64,000 nt of DNA from Lytechinus variegatus (lineage: Eukaryota; Echinodermata; Echinoidea; Temnopleuroida; Toxopneustidae): NCBI RefSeq assembly GCF_018143015.1, contig NC_054749.1, forward strand, positions 34,905,000 to 34,968,999, in the 5' to 3' direction. How positions within the stretch are numbered: the stretch's first letter is position 1; each line of letters starts with the position of its first letter. Positions 58,670-64,000 of the stretch are shown piece after piece. The notes under the pieces were generated by a model that saw only the letters and a program-made list of their open reading frames with translations, was not told where the DNA came from and made no database searches. The position numbers and the translations under genes were made by a program.

Positions 58670-60170
58670 CATGCATGACATGTGTGGTGAAATGAGGTTG
58701 ACTTGACAATGCTAGGCTTACTTTTTCTTGTTCGTCGGGATAAATGCTTGATTTTTTTTACACTGTCAGTTTGTATTACAGTATTCTTCATAATGACAAT
58801 ATGCTCAAAAAAATTTGAGCGTTCTGGTGAATGAAAAATGATCCCTAGTATGTCTAGACAAGGAGTCTAGAATGAAAACAAAATTTAAATGAATGCAACT
58901 TTATACATGTAAATGTTTTTTTATATATGCAAAAGTTATATTTTAACGATTTATTGAGTGTGTATATTATGTTGTATACTCGCCACAGAAAGGGTGGTTG
59001 TACTGTGCAAGTTTTCTCTCCTCTCTCTCTTTCTTTTACATTGATCATAATTATATATAAAATTACAGTTAGTATTGCGGTTTATTAAATTGTAACTTTA
59101 CTAGCAGCAATTACCCGTGGCAGCACAGGGGGTAGGAGTCATTTGTCTTTATCAAAGTGCGTGGGGGGATGGGGGAGGGGGTGACAATCTTGTAGCTAGA
59201 CTGCCTATTCACACTGAAAGCCAAGCATTTTATTGATGAAATATATTTAGACAACTGATTCATAGCAGACTTCTCTTTCAATATAGATAGGAGGTTCAAT
59301 TAAGTTAAGCATCTTGGGTTGAACTGGAGGAAGAACTTCAATAATCATTACAGAGTGAAATCCAAATCTAACTATAAAATGGAAAAATGTATTAGAACAC
59401 TGTGTATTCAGTAAGCAGTCAAGAGGCAATTATTGTGATATAGAAATGTTATGATTACATGTATTGGGTCAGAAATAAATATGTAAGTACATTGTACCTT
59501 ACCATGTACATTAGACTGCGGTTGTTTGTACTTTTTAAATTAAAGGTTGCTCAATCATAATAAGTATGACAGGATGTCGAAAAGAAGTGAGAGTGAGAGA
59601 AAGGGGGGGGGGGTGATAAAATGAGTGAGACAGTCTGTAAAATCATTTTACCAATGCTTGTTTATTACGATCACACTACATTAGTATTTTGTTAATCACA
59701 CAGAAATAAAGTTAATTGGCAAACAATGTTTAAATATAGTTTATTTATTTGTAAATGAATTTTACAGACATTAATTTTATTGAATGTGTGTAGCAAAAAA
59801 AAGAAAAAATGCCAGTGTTGCCAATTTGCAGAAGAAAATCTATTTAAGACAATTTTAATTTCGGGTTTTGGAACTTAGCACTGAGTTGATTATCTGACTC
59901 AACCAAACAACTTCATCATATGTTGGAATTTAGATTTACTGCGGCATCATGCAATCATTCAATATAAATATTACATTTTACGTCAAAATACTAACCATGC
60001 ACTGAACTGTGTACAACAGAGCACTGGCACAGTTTGATTTTGGAGCGTCGGAGTAGCAGGTAGCTGAATCTGTTAAAATACAAGATTAAATATAAATGAT
60101 GTTTTTTAATGAAACTGGATAGGTAGGTCATTGGATTGACCTAATTATCAAGAAAAGGTAACCTTCTCAA
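58670..60170. other. Intergenic, one doubtful minus-strand exon
   Basis: At 60072-59998 (minus) a frame SATCYSDAPKSNCASALLY sits between acceptor-like TTTTAACAG and a GTTAGT donor. Too little to call. Otherwise AT-rich with no gene. Confidence 0.2.
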
Positions 60171-60174
60171 AGAT

Positions 60175-60352
60175 TCATCATGAAGGTTTTATCTCCCGAT
60201 TTCACTGATGTTGACATAGATTCTAGGCCTACAAATAATATTCTCACTTCATTCTCACCTGATCAGCAAGCAGGTGACAGTGAAGTGAGAATATTGTTCG
60301 TAAGACTTTCGTATGTCAAAGAAATCGGGAGATAAAACCTCTGTGATGAAGT
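60175..60352. repeat. ~178-bp imperfect hairpin
   Basis: Arms 60175-60260 and 60271-60352 pair over TTTTATCTCCCGATTTC, AATATTCTCACTTCA and CACCTG with a ~10-nt loop (ATCAGCAAG). No flanking duplication or family member seen in the window. Confidence 0.75.
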
Positions 60353-60379
60353 TTTGCAACATGTACTGTCGCAAGAAAT

Positions 60380-60720
60380 ACACATCGCTTGTGAGTAATT
60401 TGTTACGCGTATGCGATTACTGCTGCTGCGCTGCGTATAGAGTACAAGTGCAAGTGACGCGTGTAGCGCGCGGTATCCTCAGGCGCGGGGCGCGTTTCCG
60501 TTTTACACCCTAGCGAAGGCATTTTCCGGAAAAGTAGCCAAAAAGCGACTAGTGAAGAGTCTACACACGTCGCTGGTTGCATGCAGCGTGCGACACAGGC
60601 GAGTCCACCACCGCATGCAATTTGCACAGTTACTGATCAGAGCACAGAGTTCCTCGGCACTTCATGTACAGAGAGAGCGGCAGTCAGGAGTGAAATCCGA
60701 ACATGCTTTTGCAGTCGCGT
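60380..60720. other. Locally GC- and CpG-rich stretch
   Basis: TGACGCGTGTAGCGCGCGGT and GGCGCGGGGCGCG lie in otherwise AT-rich DNA. Could be a CpG-rich promoter. Overlapping short frames on both strands are not recognisable. Confidence 0.3.
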
Positions 60721-61193
60721 TGTTTATGATAGTTTTTTTTTCTTCTAAAAATAAATTATTAACTAAATGAATAGAATGACAGACAAAATCAAAATAAACA
60801 GATACTTATAATGGAAAGACAAATTGAAGTTTGATGGATTGATACACTTAGAAGCTGCCGAAAGATATATGATGATAAATAGATAGAGACAAGATAGACA
60901 GCTTATGACAATCTGTGAACAATTTAACCATGTTTGAGTGGAAAACCACGGAGAAAAGCTGCTTCAAACAAACGGAAGGACACACAAGATTAGCCAAGTT
61001 GTAGTAAGGATACTGTACACATCCCTTCACACAACTGACAAAATGAAACATGATAATAGACAGTATTATGTTTACTGGCCGATAATGAAAGCATACATGT
61101 CTTTATTTCTGTTCTCTCTCCTCTACAAAAAATAGTTTATATGAATACAGGAAATCAGGGATGTTCAGCAGCTGTTAACATTTATCCATCACT

Positions 61194-61365
61194 TTTAAAG
61201 GGCAAGACCACCACAGCAAAAAATGTTATTTGATTAAAAAGAGACAAATCAAAGAATCATTGAGTAAAAATTCCATCAAAATTGGACTTAAATACGAAAG
61301 AACTGTCATAACATAAGCAGCATTTAAACGCTGACAAAAAACACGGCCTCTATTACAGACTAGTG
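61194..61365. mobile_element. Half copy of TTTAAAGG.CAAG.CC element
   Basis: TTTTAAAGGGCAAGACCACC then TCCATCAAAATTGGACTT. Left arm only. See 29541-30146. Confidence 0.65.
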
Positions 61366-61389
61366 TGTTGAGGGAGGCGGATTGCCAAG

Positions 61390-61465
61390 CGAATCGCTCA
61401 TGAATAATTCATGATCTTCAGTGGCCATCCTACGGTTTAAAAATTCGCGCACGGGGATTCCCCTT
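61390..61465. repeat. Inverted counterpart of 58105-58175
   Basis: CTCATGAATAATTCATGA, CAGTGGCCATCCTACGG and TTTAAAAATTCGCGC are the reverse complement of the block near 58.1 kb. Confidence 0.7.
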
Positions 61466-61498
61466 TCTCTACGCACACGCTCTCGCGCGCTCACTTTG

Positions 61499-62973
61499 AG
61501 AGAGGTCAACCACCATAGAGATGTATATTATTGACACGTATAGAGGGCGGACTTCATCAAATTGCTGTGATTCCATGTTCGGGGCGGCCGCCATCTTAAA
61601 GAGGGCAAGAGCGCGGATTTATAACACACGGCTCTATGGGAGAATATCACATATTTCACTTTTTTTACATTATATTTTCAATTTAATGCTGTATGCAACG
61701 TTAAAATCACAAGGCAAAACATTTTTATGTTAAAATATATGATAACCATGCATATTTTATAAAGGAGATGGACTGAACATCCAGAAAACGGGGGAAAAAT
61801 AGGTTGCTGTACGTGCATTATATGATGTAGATCAGGGCTTGGTCTGAAGTTTCCCCTCCTTTCAGTTAATTTTGAGGAAATCAAAGTAGAAATCATATGG
61901 TGAATCACTGATAATCCCATTAAATATAATATTGGAGACTATGCGACGTTATAGCTATATTTAACACCACGGGTGTTAAATCTAGCAGCCCAATCAATAA
62001 AGGACCTCACCATCTGGTGTTGGAGTTACACTGCCACTGGTGTTAAGATTACCAACATTTAGGATGTTAAAATATATCAACACCAGTCTTGGTGTTCAAT
62101 TTGAACACGAGTCGGAGAATGTTAGGAAGTTGACACCATTTGGTGTTCATTTGACACCCTCGAACACCTGCAGAAACGAACATTTAAACGCCAGTTTAAA
62201 TCACCCATTGGTGTAAAAAAAAAATACCAACACCACTTACACCAGCTTTGGTGTTGTTTCACGGTTCGGATTCACACCATTAGTGGTGTTCAAGTTCTTC
62301 AACACCTGCAGCCTGACGGTGTAACTTAACACTAGGGTATTTTTTATACCCCAACAACAGACAGTGTTGAGTTACTCCAGTGAAGTGTAACTTCAACAAT
62401 AATTTTTGTTAAAATATTTCTATCCAACACCTGTCACGGTGTTGTTTCAACACTTCTGAGTATTTGGTGTTTATTTTACACTCTAAGTGTTGTTTCAATA
62501 CAGTATATTGCTTGAACACTGAGTGTCAAATGAGCACCAAATCAAGAGAACATATGAACACTCTAAAGTGTTAAGTTGACCTTATCTGACACCCTTGTCA
62601 CGGTATATGCTATATGATAGCTAATATATTGAATAACTACTAGTACTCAGTCGACCTCGTCGTTTTCCCCCGTTTTCTGGATGTTCAGTCCATCTCCTTT
62701 ATAAAATATGCATGGTTATCATATATTTTAACATAAAAATGTTTTGCCTTGTGATTTTAACGTTGCATACAGCATTAAATTGAAAATATAATGTAAAAAA
62801 GTGAAATATGTGATATTCTCCCATAGAGCCGTGTGTTATAAATCCGCGCTCTTGCCCTCTTTAAGATGGCGGCTGCGCAATACATGGAATCACAGCCGCA
62901 TTACGCGCGCGTCAATGCGAGCGATTACTCTAGTGTCAATATACATCTCTATGTCAACCACTGATCTCTCCCC
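61499..62973. mobile_element. ~1.5-kb foldback element with GGTGTT/AACACC core
   Basis: Arms 61499-61798 and 62663-62973 are inverted copies. The inner ~190 bp (61609-61798 with 62663-62852) is essentially identical, differing by one T in a run. The arms include AAGATGGCGGC-like and CATAGAGATGTATATT segments. The 860-bp centre is packed with GGTGTT and AACACC words. No protein is encoded. Origin (Foldback-type or derived from two nested MITEs) is undecided. Confidence 0.85.
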
Positions 62974-63428
62974 TAACTGGATATGCGGGGAGGGTCCTTT
63001 GTTTGAAGCCAGCGAGTTCTATTGTCCGCCATACCAGTTCCCCCAAAAAGAACGCGATCGCGCCATTAGCATATGCATTGTGAGCGATACGCTAGCTGTC
63101 TGCACACTGAAGCGCTTGCTTTTTAAACAAAACTTCATATATTTAAGGTGCCAGAATTCGCATTTTTCTTGAAACCATGGTACTTTCCCAGTACATTTCG
63201 GAAACATAATTTTGAAGGGATTGGTGTTTTTCTCACCTAAGGAAGAATGGATGAAATCTTTGACTTGTCTAGGGGTATTTTGGAGGTTTGCCAAATAACC
63301 TCTTAGGATCGATAGGGCGACGATTTTCTAGGTTATGCAGGCTTATAACACTGGGCTTGAAACCCCCTTTAATTTAAGTCCACCCCCCAAAAAAGTGTAA
63401 CACCGAAAATCTCATCGCTTAAGTAAAA

Positions 63429-63543
63429 CTTTAAAAATATAACTTTCATATTTTACTTCTGATTTTGATTAATTTTGAGCATTATTGTGTGGTTTTTCTC
63501 TCTATTCAAATAATCGTTTCCGTGAGGTGGACTCGCCCTTTAA
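63429..63543. mobile_element. Half copy of TTTAAAGGACAAGTCC element
   Basis: ACTTTAAAAATATAACTTTC to GGTGGACTCGCCCTTTAAAG, right arm only. It abuts the next copy head-to-tail. Confidence 0.65.
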
Positions 63544-64000
63544 AGGACAAGTCCACCCCAACAAAAACTTGATTTGAATAAAAAGAGAAAAATTCAACAA
63601 GCATAACACTGAAAATTTCATCAAAATCGGATGTAATATGAAAGTTATGGCATTTTAAAGTTTCGCTTCATTTCACTTAACAGTTATATGCACATCTCGG
63701 TTGGTATTCCATTATTCTAACATTTTGTGCTTCAGGCAAGGAGGTCCTATAATCGTCAAATTCGTAAAATTGAAAAATTGTATAGTTCAAACTATAAAAA
63801 ACAAAAGAAATAGGGTGAGTGAGTGATATCATCGACTCTCTCAATTTGAATGTAACTGGCTTGTTCATATCACAATTTTTTTTAAATAAGCGAAACTTTG
63901 AAATGTCATAACTTTCTTATTTTACATCCGATTTTAATGAAATTTTCAGCATTGTGCTTGTCTGATTTTTCTCTATTGATTCAAATCAATATTTTTCTGA
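63538..64000. mobile_element. Palindromic element, cut by the window end
   Basis: Starts TTTAAAGGACAAGTCCACC. Arms AAAATCGGATGTAATATGAA and TTACATCCGATTTTAATG pair. Reaches the last base before its right terminus. Same family as 29541-30146. Confidence 0.75.

Noticed and set aside
59998-60072. Cysteine-containing minus-strand mini-exon
   Set aside because: Splice-like ends but only ~75 bp, asymmetric phase and no partner exons found.
60403-60627. Minus-strand 74-residue frame in the CpG-rich block
   Set aside because: Overlaps other frames on both strands. No recognisable motif, and GC-rich DNA favours chance open frames.

Overview
This is a eukaryotic window, most likely from an echinoderm and probably a sea urchin. 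The inference rests on AT-rich intergenic DNA, genes split by AG/GT introns, and repeat types I associate with echinoid genomes: ~160-bp tandem units carrying a GGTCAAAGGTCA core, tRNA-derived SINEs, and many palindromic MITEs. No species can be named from the sequence alone.

Layout. 1-1.4 kb is tandem repeat and a MITE. 3.66-4.5 kb is one uninterrupted ELOVL6-type fatty-acid elongase reading frame on the plus strand. About 7.47-29.42 kb and 36.30-58.09 kb are two direct copies of a ~22-kb segment, separated by ~6.9 kb of repeat-rich spacer. 58-64 kb is non-coding, rich in inverted repeats, and includes a 1.5-kb foldback element.

Each 22-kb copy carries a minus-strand multi-exon gene that I assembled by hand from splice sites and reading phase. 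The second copy (exons between 55588 and 39556) gives a 657-residue protein: a charged N-terminus with basic clusters, a Ser/Thr-rich linker, a Death domain, and two tandem copies of an alpha/beta domain I do not recognise, each copy encoded by two exons. The first copy (exons between 18329 and 10770) gives a 393-residue protein with the same N-terminus, an expanded linker and only the last alpha/beta domain. The Death exon and the first alpha/beta pair are absent. Every intron after exon 2 is phase 1, so whole exons can be lost or gained without breaking the frame. The pair looks like a fast-evolving adaptor or effector family of the kind expanded in echinoderm innate immunity and cell death, but that role is inference from the Death domain.

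The introns and flanks are crowded with mobile DNA: a hAT-type element with an 8-bp target duplication, nested LINEs, a young non-coding LTR element, SINEs, several MITE families (many TA-flanked and some sitting inside TAC microsatellite), and about 5 kb of TAC/GTA microsatellite. Comparing the two copies dates several insertions relative to the duplication.
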